From Lentimicrobiaceae bacterium (lineage in GTDB: Bacteria; Bacteroidota; Bacteroidia; Bacteroidales; F082): DNA of 64,000 bases. The stretch lies in the NCBI GenBank assembly GCA_015061365.1, contig SUWS01000007.1, positions 1 through 64,000 of the forward strand, read 5' to 3'. This document shows, piece by piece, positions 7,757 to 16,200 of the stretch. Position 1 is the first letter of the stretch; each line of letters starts with the position of its first letter. The position numbers were made by a program, and so were the translations under genes. The notes under the pieces were generated by a model. That model worked only from the letters and a program-made list of their open reading frames with translations, searched no databases and was not told where the DNA came from.

Positions 7757-7999
7757 GCTATTGAAAGATAGCAGACATATTGAAAGTGTTTTCGCAGTCC
7801 TTGTTAGAAAATGTGGAAGTTTTCAAAGCTGAAGGATATACGAACAGCACTCACTCCTTGTATGGCTATGTGGCTATGCACTCCTGTGCATGTACCTCAT
7901 ACTGTTCAAGTGTGGGGCATTGTGTCGTTTATTTCAGCTTGGGTATTTCCACAACCTTCTAACGGATAAACGTGAAGCAACTCCACACTTTCTTTTTTT
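7757..7999 (+). ncRNA. Rod-shaped structured RNA, 6S-like architecture
   Basis: The transcript would be about 240 bases. A small 5' hairpin is formed by GCTAT/ATAGC (7757-7772). A closing stem GAAAGTGT/ACACTTTC (7782-7789 with 7985-7992) is followed by a T-run and would act as terminator. Inside, nested stems form one long rod: 7803-7809/7957-7963 (7 bp), 7813-7818/7947-7952 (6 bp), 7826-7833/7933-7940 (8 bp), then an asymmetric central bubble (8 against 25 bases), 7842-7847/7902-7907 (6 bp), and an apical hairpin 7876-7891. A long rod with a large central bubble is the layout of 6S RNA, which binds RNA polymerase. The 6S assignment is inference; the folding is read directly. Confidence 0.55.
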
Positions 8000-8045
8000 A
8001 TAAACTAAACAAATCCTTTGGAGTTGGGGTGTTTGTAATAATTAT
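8000..8045 (+). other. Leader of the cargo operon
   Basis: CAACTCC (7979-7985, inside the RNA closing stem) is complementary to GGAGTTG (8020-8026). An alternative pairing could therefore compete with the terminator stem and allow read-through into the operon at 8046. No separate TAnnTTTG box was seen in this gap. Confidence 0.35.
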
Positions 8046-9140
8046 ATGAACATAGTTGATGTCGTTAAATGGGAGGTAAACACAAATGAATTAATACACA
8101 AGTTTGAATCTGATTCATTACGTCTCGGCTCGCAACTTATTGTATATCCAAGTCAAACAGCCTTGTTTGTCAAAGGCGGTGTTATCGCTGATGAATTTCA
8201 AAGCGGCACATATACGATAAAATCCGAAAATATTCCTATTTTAGGAAAACTCATAAACATTCCTTTCAACAGTGAAAGTCCTTTCAAAGCGGAGGTTTGG
8301 TTTGTCAATCAGGTTTCAATCCTCGACTGCAAATGGGGAACAGCAAACAATATTCAAATAGAAGACCCAAAATATAAAATCATTGTACCGGTAAGAGCAT
8401 ACGGACAATACGGTTTCAGCATTACTTCACCTCGTACATTCTTGGAATCATTTGTTGGAAACATGTCATCGTTCTCAACCGAGAAGATGATAGAATATTT
8501 CAAAGGAATCGTCATATCAAAACTTACAAGTATCATATCCGACAAACTTAGTCAAGATGATGTCTCAGTCGTTAATATAAGCAGTTATGTTGACGAACTG
8601 TCTCAATACAGTGAAATGGTACTCAACAAGTTTTTCCTTAAATATGGCATTACATTGAGCAACTTTACCATAATGTCTATATCCGTCAAAGATGATGATG
8701 AGAGTTTTAAGAAACTTAAAGAAGCGAAGGACATAGCCGCTAAGATTTCAGTTGTAGGAACTCAGAACTATAAGATGGAAAGAAGCTTTGATGTTCTTGA
8801 TAAGGCAGCTTCTAATGGCGGTGGGATAATTGGTTCATCGCTTGAACTTGGAGCAGGATTGGCAGTAGGAACACAAGTAGGACACATGGCTTCAGAACAC
8901 CTTAATATTAACCCTCAGTCTGCTCCACCATTTCCTGTTACATTATATTATTTGGCAATAAACGGAACGCAACAAGGTCCATACAATTTTGAACAGATAA
9001 AGTCGATGATTACTGCAAATTCTGTAACACCGAATGTTCTTGTATGGAAAGAAGGAATGGCTGCTTGGGCTTCATTATCTTCACTATCGGAATTCCAAGC
9101 ATTCTTTAGACAAGTACCGCCACCGATACCAATGATTTAA
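8046..9140 (+). CDS. SPFH/virion-core-like domain protein with C-terminal GYF_2 domain
   Basis: 364 residues. Residues about 20-235 look like the SPFH domain of the YdjI/'virion core protein' type (LIVYPSQTALFVKGGVIADEF, and VRAYGQYGFSITSPRTFLESF). A glycine-rich hydrophobic stretch follows (about 255-285), then a GYF_2 domain (about 300-350) with the pattern YYLAINGTQQGPYNFEQIKS and VWKEGMAAW. The family binds membranes and organises protein clusters; GYF domains bind proline-rich peptides. It opens a five-gene plus-strand cluster in the tRNA-Arg element. Its partner, substrate and trigger are not visible; stress or phage-defence cargo is possible but unproven. Confidence 0.75.
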   Translation: MNIVDVVKWEVNTNELIHKFESDSLRLGSQLIVYPSQTALFVKGGVIADEFQSGTYTIKSENIPILGKLINIPFNSESPFKAEVWFVNQVSILDCKWGTANNIQIEDPKYKIIVPVRAYGQYGFSITSPRTFLESFVGNMSSFSTEKMIEYFKGIVISKLTSIISDKLSQDDVSVVNISSYVDELSQYSEMVLNKFFLKYGITLSNFTIMSISVKDDDESFKKLKEAKDIAAKISVVGTQNYKMERSFDVLDKAASNGGGIIGSSLELGAGLAVGTQVGHMASEHLNINPQSAPPFPVTLYYLAINGTQQGPYNFEQIKSMITANSVTPNVLVWKEGMAAWASLSSLSEFQAFFRQVPPPIPMI

Positions 9141-9151
9141 AATAAAACACC

Positions 9152-9496
9152 ATGAGACAGCTTATTCTTACATTAGGAGCGATATTCCTATTGGTCAATA
9201 TCGCATTGGGACTTGCATTGAAGTCATTTGAGACATTCAATCTCGTTTTCAGTAGTGGAGTTATTATAGCCACAACAATCATTCTCTTCTTAGTTGATTA
9301 TATCAAGATGAAAGACGCTTTCAAAGTTTCGTTATTCTTAATCAATGGCGTTTGTGGACTGATTGAATACGTTATAGCATTGATTGCGGAACGTGATATT
9401 CCTAACAATTGGTACTATGTCGTACTTATTGTGATTCTAGCTTTTCAGTTAATTCTGATTACGACAACAAACATTACATCAAAGAAAATTTCCTAA
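9152..9496 (+). CDS. Small four-helix membrane protein, unknown function
   Basis: 114 residues with about four hydrophobic segments (near 5-25, 32-48, 58-78 and 88-108) and a short basic tail. No family is recognised. It begins 11 bases after the SPFH-GYF gene, so it is surely co-transcribed, and as a membrane protein it is a natural anchor or partner for the SPFH protein. Confidence 0.75.
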   Translation: MRQLILTLGAIFLLVNIALGLALKSFETFNLVFSSGVIIATTIILFLVDYIKMKDAFKVSLFLINGVCGLIEYVIALIAERDIPNNWYYVVLIVILAFQLILITTTNITSKKIS

Positions 9497-9510
9497 AATA
9501 ATTAAATTCT

Positions 9511-9780
9511 ATGAGAACAGAAAATGGCAATTATTATTACGAAGTAGGTGATATTCTTTATTTTCCTCATATTGATTATAACAGAGAAAAATATACAATA
9601 GAAGAATTGAAGGTTGTTTCAGTTGACGAAATACGTACCACGCTATCGGAATCAAAGAATTTTCAAAAACATATAGGATTACAACACACCTCAAAATACA
9701 CCCTATTTACAAAAAAAGATGAAGCCATCAATTTTGCAGAACAAGCATTAAAGTTTAACATAAAACATATAGATCAATAA
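9511..9780 (+). CDS. Hypothetical 89-residue cytoplasmic protein
   Basis: The frame starts 14 bases after the preceding stop and ends 3 bases before the next ATG, consistent with an operon gene. The N-terminal half is rich in Tyr and acidic residues (NYYYEVGDILYFPHIDYNRE) and predicts beta strands; the C-terminal half predicts a helix (DEAINFAEQALKFNIKHI). There is no signal or membrane segment. I do not recognise a family. Confidence 0.65.
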   Translation: MRTENGNYYYEVGDILYFPHIDYNREKYTIEELKVVSVDEIRTTLSESKNFQKHIGLQHTSKYTLFTKKDEAINFAEQALKFNIKHIDQ

Positions 9781-9783
9781 ACT

Positions 9784-11115
9784 ATGGCAACACAATTTAC
9801 ACCATGTCCTGCTTGTGGAGCAGTAGGCGAAGTCGGCAGTAACTGTCAATTTTGCGGAACAACAATCATATTAAAGGAAGGCGCAACCTCATCAACAGAA
9901 AGAGTTCCACATGTAAGAACAGTAACACCTCAACAATATGCAGAGAAAATATCCATCTACCAAAATGTAGAAGGTAGTAAAAATAGCTCTAATTTAATGT
10001 ATGTTAGTATTGGCGACTTGGAAGGATTGATAAATATAAACGGAGATTTGATATACCCTCTTCAGCATAAATATTATATATACATTATTTCAGACACTGT
10101 CATATTTTTATCACAAAGAGATGAGAGTACGAGTACTTTTATTAACAAAGGACCTTTAGGAATAATTGACGACAGAACTGTATTTGTTCATACGCTAAAC
10201 GAGTTTTATACTAAGTTACGCGACCAACAAGTATTCTTCGGAACACCAAAAGAATTATATGAAAAAATCAAAATAGGAAAAGATTCCAGACTTAGTTCTT
10301 CTGAACATGGAATGCTTTTAAATTTGAAAACAAATGAAAAAATTAATAATGTAATTCATCATTCTCCGGGTAGCTATTATAATGTAGAGGAAGGCGCAAA
10401 TAAAGCGAGCTTTGATCCAGTTAATTGGAAAATCAAATATATCGAAAATAGTAGTTCATCAATCAGTTGCATAAAAGACATTCGCAAAAATATTAACATA
10501 GACAAGAATCTTCTTGCTCAAATAAAAGAGTACATTCAAGATGTTAAAACTAATCCTGACTATGAAAATGAGTTGAGAGTGTTTTTTGATAATGCTTATA
10601 TGTTTTCTATTATAAACAACTCTACTCAATCATACGATAACATACTGTCAGATGAATCGGGTGTTAGCTTATATGCCCCTATTTTTGAATGGGGAGATGA
10701 AGATATAAAGAAACTTAAAGGATGTGAATTGTATTATCTATTCGATGAAATAGAATGCGATGACGACGATGATGTAGATATTGATGATGATGATGTAGAT
10801 ATTGATGATGATGATGACGATGACGATGATGTAAATATTGATGATGATGATGACGATATCATTAAAGAACCTAATGGTTGTTATATAAACTTTTCTTTTG
10901 ATTCAAAATCTTTGTGTGCCGCTGTTCAATACTTAGCAGAAATTTATGGATATTCTACTGACAAAATTAAATTGGAAGAAAATGAAAATACATACAAAAT
11001 TAAATTGGAAGAAAATGAGAATACATCTGACGGCGGTCCATGGAATGATCCAAAACAATGGTTAATTGCAGGTATTCTTGGCATTATATGGATACTATAT
11101 AGCATTTTCTCTTAA
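9784..11115 (+). CDS. Zinc-ribbon, Asp-rich, C-terminally anchored protein of unknown function
   Basis: 443 residues. A zinc ribbon opens the protein (CPACG...CQFCG, residues 8-25). A long middle part (about 45-320) has no recognised family. About residues 326-358 are nearly all Asp, encoded by a GAT/GAC microsatellite. Then come two copies of an 11-residue unit (KIKLEENENTY), and a final hydrophobic segment (WLIAGILGIIWILYSIF) that fits a tail anchor. The topology is like zinc-ribbon membrane partners of SPFH-type proteins. The acidic run could bind cations or mimic nucleic acid; the sequence does not say which. Confidence 0.75.
   Translation: MATQFTPCPACGAVGEVGSNCQFCGTTIILKEGATSSTERVPHVRTVTPQQYAEKISIYQNVEGSKNSSNLMYVSIGDLEGLININGDLIYPLQHKYYIYIISDTVIFLSQRDESTSTFINKGPLGIIDDRTVFVHTLNEFYTKLRDQQVFFGTPKELYEKIKIGKDSRLSSSEHGMLLNLKTNEKINNVIHHSPGSYYNVEEGANKASFDPVNWKIKYIENSSSSISCIKDIRKNINIDKNLLAQIKEYIQDVKTNPDYENELRVFFDNAYMFSIINNSTQSYDNILSDESGVSLYAPIFEWGDEDIKKLKGCELYYLFDEIECDDDDDVDIDDDDVDIDDDDDDDDDVNIDDDDDDIIKEPNGCYINFSFDSKSLCAAVQYLAEIYGYSTDKIKLEENENTYKIKLEENENTSDGGPWNDPKQWLIAGILGIIWILYSIFS
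10759..10857 (+). repeat. GAT/GAC/GTA microsatellite coding for an Asp tract
   Basis: About 33 consecutive codons, mostly GAT with some GAC, interrupted by GTA-GAT-ATT and GTA-AAT-ATT units. All are in frame, so length changes by slippage in steps of three would preserve the protein. Confidence 0.9.
10961..11026 (+). repeat. 33-bp in-frame tandem duplication
   Basis: Two copies (10961-10993 and 10994-11026) of a 33-base unit starting ACAAAATTAAATTGGAAG, with a single base difference. It adds 11 residues to the zinc-ribbon protein. Confidence 0.9.
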
Positions 11116-11159
11116 TATCTTCAATATTTTTTATTTATTAACCATTAAATTTAAGTGTT

Positions 11160-11345
11160 ATGAAATTACGTAAAATCGATTCACATGAAGAGACAATAGA
11201 GTTTCTTGTTTTCAACTATGACGGACAAGGCTCTGCCCTCGTAATAGAAAATAACGATGGTATTGTTGTATCAAAATCTGTAAACGAATTAAAAGATATA
11301 TTTTTAGGAGAATTCGGAAAAGAAAAAGAATATGAATTGATATAA
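11160..11345 (+). CDS. Hypothetical 61-residue protein, last gene of the cargo operon
   Basis: Starts 44 bases after the zinc-ribbon gene and ends 26 bases before a strong terminator. The sequence is acidic and soluble (IEFLVFNYDGQGSALVIEN, then SVNELKDIFLGEFGKEKEYE), with predicted strands then a helix. No family is recognised. Its position between the operon body and the terminator is the main reason to believe it. Confidence 0.55.
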   Translation: MKLRKIDSHEETIEFLVFNYDGQGSALVIENNDGIVVSKSVNELKDIFLGEFGKEKEYELI

Positions 11346-11371
11346 TTCATACTTATTTATAACTTACATCC

Positions 11372-11409
11372 AAACGAGGCTCTCAAACATTACATGAGAG
11401 TCTCGTTTT
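11372..11409. terminator. Terminator at the end of the cargo operon
   Basis: AAACGAGGCTCTCA and TGAGAGTCTCGTTT pair over 14 bp with one G-T, loop of 9, then TT. Flanking A and T residues on both sides could let it work in both directions, between the plus-strand cargo operon and the minus-strand Rep gene. Confidence 0.85.
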
Positions 11410-11525
11410 GTATCATAGCTGTTTTGTATCATTTATATGTATAGAGTAAGGTATAACACTGTTATATTCTTGTCCTTTTAGATATAAATGTATCATTTGA
11501 TATTTATTGAATAGTATTTTACTTA

Positions 11526-12485
11526 TCACAACATATTACGGATTTGTCGTATGATTCCATTTTCTTTCTTGTTTATGCTCTGTTTTACTGCTTTAAATTT
11601 TTTCATTCGCTCAGCAAGTCCGTTCCGGCTATTGTAGGTATTTGATGAGCGTAACGATTGCTCAACTTGTTTTAAATCACCATTGAAATGCTCCAAGATA
11701 TACGCCATGCACCATTCGTCATAACCCTTGCATTTGGAAGTGTCTAAATCTTTCTTCGAGACATCAAAAACTCTATCAAACTGTTCTCTAACGGCTGAAC
11801 TTGTGGCATTAAAGAAATCCTTGATACTTGTACCAACCCCAAGACGTTCTTTTATCTGAGTCTCGTTTTGTAACGTAATTTCAAATCGTGTTTTTCCATA
11901 AAAATAATCCATTACTTTGTTTCTATTTGGAAGCGTGTCAACAAATTTCCGGCTGTGTTTTAATAGTTCTTCATACTTGTTATAGATTTTGATTTCTTCT
12001 TTATTATACTTGGTATCTTTGGTGAAAGTTATTCCTTTACCCTCATAATGTTGCCATTTAAACCGTCTATAGTTACCGACATTCTGATTTAAGGCATTTA
12101 AAATCTCATCTGTCAATTTCAAATCTACATCTTCTGTTACATCGGCACTAATTATCCAAGCATTTTTAAGTATGCCATTAACATCTATTGTACATATACC
12201 TAATTTGTTGATATTCTCTAAACATTGACGTATTGTATCTCTGTTAATCAGCTTCTGATAATCTTCTTTCAAAATCTTTGAAGAGAACTCTATCTCCATA
12301 GATTGATGATAGTTATTTGTAGCAATGTAAAGATTAAATGGAATTTCAGGGTGATATTTAGAATTGAAATATCTTCCAAGTTCTTTGTTATTTTTTGAAT
12401 TATACTGAATATTGAAATGAATTTTCATCTCTTTCAGATATTTATAATTACATCGAAGTTTGATAGTATCACATTTTATAAACAT
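11526..12485 (-). CDS. Replication initiator, phage/plasmid gene II/X-like
   Basis: 319 residues. The N-terminus CDTIKLRCNYKYLKEMKIHF, the central TRFEITLQNETQIKERLG and the general strand order resemble the gene II/X proteins that start rolling-circle replication in filamentous phages and small Bacteroidota plasmids. I judge this by pattern, and I do not see an obvious HUH motif, so the call is moderate. No morphogenesis (Zot-like) gene accompanies it, which argues for a plasmid-like or satellite life style. A 53-base hairpin just upstream (12522-12574) and the folded region at 12929-13003 are candidate origins. Confidence 0.55.
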   Translation of the reverse strand: MFIKCDTIKLRCNYKYLKEMKIHFNIQYNSKNNKELGRYFNSKYHPEIPFNLYIATNNYHQSMEIEFSSKILKEDYQKLINRDTIRQCLENINKLGICTIDVNGILKNAWIISADVTEDVDLKLTDEILNALNQNVGNYRRFKWQHYEGKGITFTKDTKYNKEEIKIYNKYEELLKHSRKFVDTLPNRNKVMDYFYGKTRFEITLQNETQIKERLGVGTSIKDFFNATSSAVREQFDRVFDVSKKDLDTSKCKGYDEWCMAYILEHFNGDLKQVEQSLRSSNTYNSRNGLAERMKKFKAVKQSINKKENGIIRQIRNML

Positions 12486-12521
12486 TCATTAAATGGTTAA
12501 ACAAAATATTATTTTTCTTTT

Positions 12522-12574
12522 GTAGGGGTGTGGAAAACTTCACTTCATGTTCATTGCAGTGAGCATTTCCCTAC
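12522..12574. repeat. Hairpin upstream of the Rep gene
   Basis: GTAGGG (12522-12527) pairs with CCCTAC (12569-12574), and TCACT (12540-12544) with AGTGA (12558-12562). It lies between the Rep start and the NUMOD3-like gene. It could be a replication origin, an operator or a weak terminator. Confidence 0.5.
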
Positions 12575-12595
12575 TTTGTTAATGACAATGGTTAT

Positions 12596-12799
12596 TTATC
12601 TATCATTGTCATTTCTTTTTAGATAATCGTCCATTGAAAGACTATTGGGTTTATTCGGTACAGTTTTCCAATACTGGATCATCGCCTGTCGGATTCGTTG
12701 TTTTTGGATTTCAGTTTTGGGTTTATTTTTGTTTGAATTGCTGATTTTGGTTTTTGTCTCATCGCTCAATTGGCGATACTGTCTTTTGTACTCTTTCAT
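12596..12799 (-). CDS. Small basic NUMOD3-like protein
   Basis: 67 residues from the ATG at 12799. A longer frame to 12895 would start in AT-rich non-coding DNA. The segment LSDETKTKISNSNKNKPKTE followed by QKQRIRQAMIQYW fits the NUMOD3 DNA-binding motif found in homing endonucleases and in small proteins next to Rep genes of Bacteroidota plasmids. It lies just upstream of Rep on the same strand, so control of replication is a reasonable inference. Confidence 0.6.
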   Translation of the reverse strand: MKEYKRQYRQLSDETKTKISNSNKNKPKTEIQKQRIRQAMIQYWKTVPNKPNSLSMDDYLKRNDNDR

Positions 12800-12928
12800 A
12801 TTTGTATTTTTTATAAAATTTATTTTTATATAAATATTACCGAAGTAGAAAAAGAAAGTAAAGTAGATTGTAATATTTTTTATTACAATAAACAAAATAT
12901 TTTAAACACACTGTTTTTGTCTATTGCA

Positions 12929-13003
12929 CCTACCTCTCCATGCCTAAAAACATAAGGGAGTTTACGGCATAAGCAATTGGGATATTGCAGGAAGGGAGGT
13001 AGG
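12929..13003. other. Three-way-junction fold in the right end of the element
   Basis: P1 is CCTACCTCTC (12929-12938) with GGGAGGTAGG (12994-13003), 10 bp with one wobble. P2 is ATGCCTAAA (12940-12948) with TTTA-C-GGCAT (12961-12970), 9 bp with one bulged C. P3 is GCAAT/ATTGC (12973-12988) with a 6-base loop. This is too regular for chance. It may be a single-strand origin, a packaging or att signal, or a structured RNA. The wider gap 12800-13237 holds no gene. Confidence 0.6.
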
Positions 13004-13068
13004 ATTTGTTTTTAATTATTTATCTGTGTCTTTTTCTAAGGTGAGAAAATATCAAACCTATTATTTTA

Positions 13069-13118
13069 TATCTTTGCAAAGAAATCACAGATAACCACTG
13101 AGGCTAATTTTTATCTGT
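13069..13118 (+). other. Promoter-like box and hairpin near the right border
   Basis: TATCTTTG (13069-13076) fits a plus-strand -7 box. It is followed by ACAGATAA (13087-13094) and TTATCTGT (13111-13118), an 8-bp stem with a 16-base loop. No plus-strand gene follows, so the meaning is unclear; a short RNA is possible. Confidence 0.3.
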
Positions 13119-13219
13119 ATCTTCACGATTACCTATTTTTCAAATGTTGGGAAGTACTTTTTAAGTCGATAGATTTTTCCCAAGTCTTCCATGAATTGAT
13201 TGGAAAATAGATATTCTTC

Positions 13220-13226
13220 GGGGTAC
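13220..13226 (+). repeat. Candidate right attachment core (GGGGTAC)
   Basis: Direct repeat of the tRNA-Arg 3' end (4124-4130), 12 bases from the stop codon of the sensor kinase. Minus-strand reading from here into the element stays open for 29 more codons in the frame that the recombinase would enter after circularisation. Confidence 0.45.
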
Positions 13227-13237
13227 AAATACTAAAC

Positions 13238-16200
13238 TTACCTTTTCTTTATCTCTATAATGAAAGTTGTTCCTTTTCCTGTCTCGCTTTCAAAACTTAT
13301 GTTCCCGCCTAATCTCTCCAAAATGTCATAAACGATAGAAAGTCCCACTCCCATCCCACTCGATTTCGTTGTAAAATTAGGCATGAAGATTTTTTTCTTC
13401 TCCTCCTCTCCTATTCCGCATCCATTATCACTAATTTTTATTAAGAATCTGTCGGTTAAATCTTTTATGTTAATTTTTATTAAGCCGCCTTCATTTTTCC
13501 CTATTGCCTGTATTGCGTTTTTCAGAATATTGCCGAAAACAATGTTAAGATTATTCTTGTCGGAGTTTATATTATAGTCTTGTACGTTCTCTTCAACGAG
13601 TTCGATTTTTATATTTTCGTTATTATTGTAAAGATTTATTACGTTGAGAATTAACTCTTTGAGATTAAATTCCTCTATATTTTTCTTCGGTAGTTTCGCA
13701 TAATCTGAAAATGCGCTTGCTATATTTGAAAGAATCTCAATCTGTTCTAAAATTGATTTTGTCGTATCTCGTAATTTTTTGTCTATGTCCGGATTTTTCT
13801 CGTCCCACGCCATTTGCAAAAATTGGATGTTCAGTTTCATCGGTGTCAAAGGATTCTTGATTTCATGCGCAACCTGCCTTGCCATTTCTCTCCAAGCAGT
13901 CTCTCGCTCCGAACGCATAAGATTGTTCGCACTGATTTCCAACTCTTTAATGAGTTTGTTATAACTGTTTATAAGTTCTCCAATCTCATCTTTACTTTTC
14001 CATTCTATTATCTCATTCTTCTCCCCAAGATTAATTTTCTGCATTTTGTCCTGAATTATTTCTAAAGGCTTTATCGTCTTTCTTGTCACAAGAATAACGA
14101 CCATTGCAGAAATTCCCATCAGTACAAGGATAATATTGATATATGTTATAATAAAATTTGAAACGCTGCTACGACTCGTTGCTTTATTGTCAAAATATGG
14201 AATGTTGATTATTGCCTGAGTATTACCGTTTTTGTCTTTTAACGGATAATACGATGATTGATAACTTGTTCCGTCAATATTCTCATCATTGATATAAAAA
14301 AATCTATTTCTGTTTTTAATAATCTCAAATGCTCTTCTATTGATAATCTTAGATTTATATCCGTCAAATAATTTCGGTTGTGTTGTATTTATGAGATATC
14401 CGTCTAAGTCATAGATGTTTATATCTGTAAAATGATTTTCTTTATATTTTTTAAGATATTCCTGATCCTCGATATCGAAATTATTAAGATCACTCTCAAT
14501 ATTTTTTACTATTGTCTTATTTTTCTCATAATTGAATTCTCTCGTCTTTTTGTTAAGTGAATTCTTAATAAATATAAAGGAAGTGAATCCGGCTACTAAA
14601 AACGAGAAACCTAAGGTCAAGATTATAGTAAGTTGCATCTTTCCATGAAAACTATTCCTTATATGATTAACACTTACTTTCCTTTCAAATTTCACATAAA
14701 GATAATACATCAATGATAATATTATAAATACGTACGAAAACGGTGCTATTATGTCGATAAAACGTGGTTTCTCAATTGTAACGACAATAGTCTTATTATC
14801 TATTTTTTTTGTTAAATGTTTAAAAACGTGTGTCTTAACATACTCTTCCTTTCTGTGCCTGAAATTATTTAGTTCGTTCGGATAATTATAAAAACCATAT
14901 TTATATTGTAGAATGGTATCTCTGTAACAGCAGAATGAATAATTGACAAGTTTCGGCATCAGAATGTTCTCGTGTGATGTAATTATCTCCGGAATACCGA
15001 TGTGATTTAATATATATTCTTTGTAGAATTCTATGTAGCAATAATTTACATTATCAGAATAAGTAGGGGAGAGCCTTAGCTTCAAAATGTAATAGCTGTC
15101 TGTAGTTGGATCGTCAACTAATGTCAGTTCTTCGCTAATTTTCTTGGTATCATTGTTTTCAACTATAGCGTCGAATAAACTATTGCAATTTATCTCATAA
15201 TTGTTAACGTCTTTTACTATCAAAATCGTGTTTTTATCGCATATTGTAACAACTCTGTTATAATTGCTAATCTCGTCTATGTTAAAATATTTTATGTTGA
15301 GATAATTTAAGATACTGTCGTCTGATGGAAAACTATTGTCTCTTTCCCACTCTATTAAATTCTTATCTTTTTTTAAGTTTTCTGTAATATCTATAAGAGC
15401 CTCTTCAAACGAATTGTCTGATTCGTCGCCTATAATATTGGCGAACCATTCCATCTCATCTCTTTCCTTTGTTTCATTAATAAGATATAATATATACGTT
15501 AACTGTATGGTCATCAGTGTTATAACAAAAATATCTTTGATTATCACCTTTGATCTTCCATTGCTTTTCTTTTGCCATAACACAATTACATAGAATAAAA
15601 CCGTCGTAATGTTTGTTAGTATAGAGAAATGTAAATCAATAAATTGACTTAATATGATTTCGAAGATCGCACCTATTATCAGGATGCTTACTATTGACCA
15701 TATATATGGTTGCTCTTTTGATATAATTATTCTCAGTATGTTTTGGACTAATATGACTAACGAGCAGCTTAATGTGCTGATTATTATTAGAAAAATGTAG
15801 CTGTCAACAGTTGTGTTGTAGATTTGCTGGAATGAGAATGGAATATTTACGTTTGATATTAGTTCGAAAATCATGTATGTATAAAAAAGCAGCATTGATA
15901 CGGTAATTGAGCTGCTTAGGATTATCCTAAGTGTTGTCTTTGATTTTAGTTCTTTTTTCAGGTATGTGGAGAATACTAAGACGTTGCTAAATATTAATAT
16001 TGAAAATTCCGCGAGTGCTCCAAGGCTAAATGAGTATCTGCAATTGTCAATTAGGCACGAACTGCCGAATATATCTGAAGTTGATATGAATAGGCTATTT
16101 TGCAAAAGTAAAATTGATATATAAATGATGATACTGCAACATAAAAACCATAGATATTTATTATTTGTCTTGTTGCTTTGTATTATCTGAAATGATAATT

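Larger units (their letters stand above)
4124..13226. mobile_element. Putative integrative element in tRNA-Arg with two serine recombinases and a rolling-circle-type Rep
   Basis: The left border is the tRNA-Arg 3' end; the right border is placed at a repeat of GGGGTAC beside the housekeeping kinase gene. Inside are a large serine recombinase at the tRNA edge, a small serine recombinase, DUF2693 and XRE proteins, an RNA-like rod, a cargo operon, a gene II/X-like replication initiator, a NUMOD3-like protein and folded non-coding DNA. No relaxase, type IV secretion genes, Zot-like ATPase or capsid genes are seen. It therefore looks like an integrating plasmid or satellite rather than a full conjugative element or phage. 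The right border is the least certain part. Confidence 0.6.

Noticed and set aside
7780..7962. 60-codon plus-strand frame
   Set aside because: It lies wholly inside the rod-shaped RNA, has a poor Cys/Ser-rich product, and both strands of the stems constrain it; no coding signal.
7757..7999. Retron-type non-coding RNA
   Set aside because: The terminal inverted arms and long hairpin resemble an msr-msd, but no reverse transcriptase gene lies nearby.
4124..13226. Complete filamentous prophage
   Set aside because: The Rep resembles phage gene II/X proteins, but there is no Zot-like assembly ATPase, coat protein cluster or secretin in the element.
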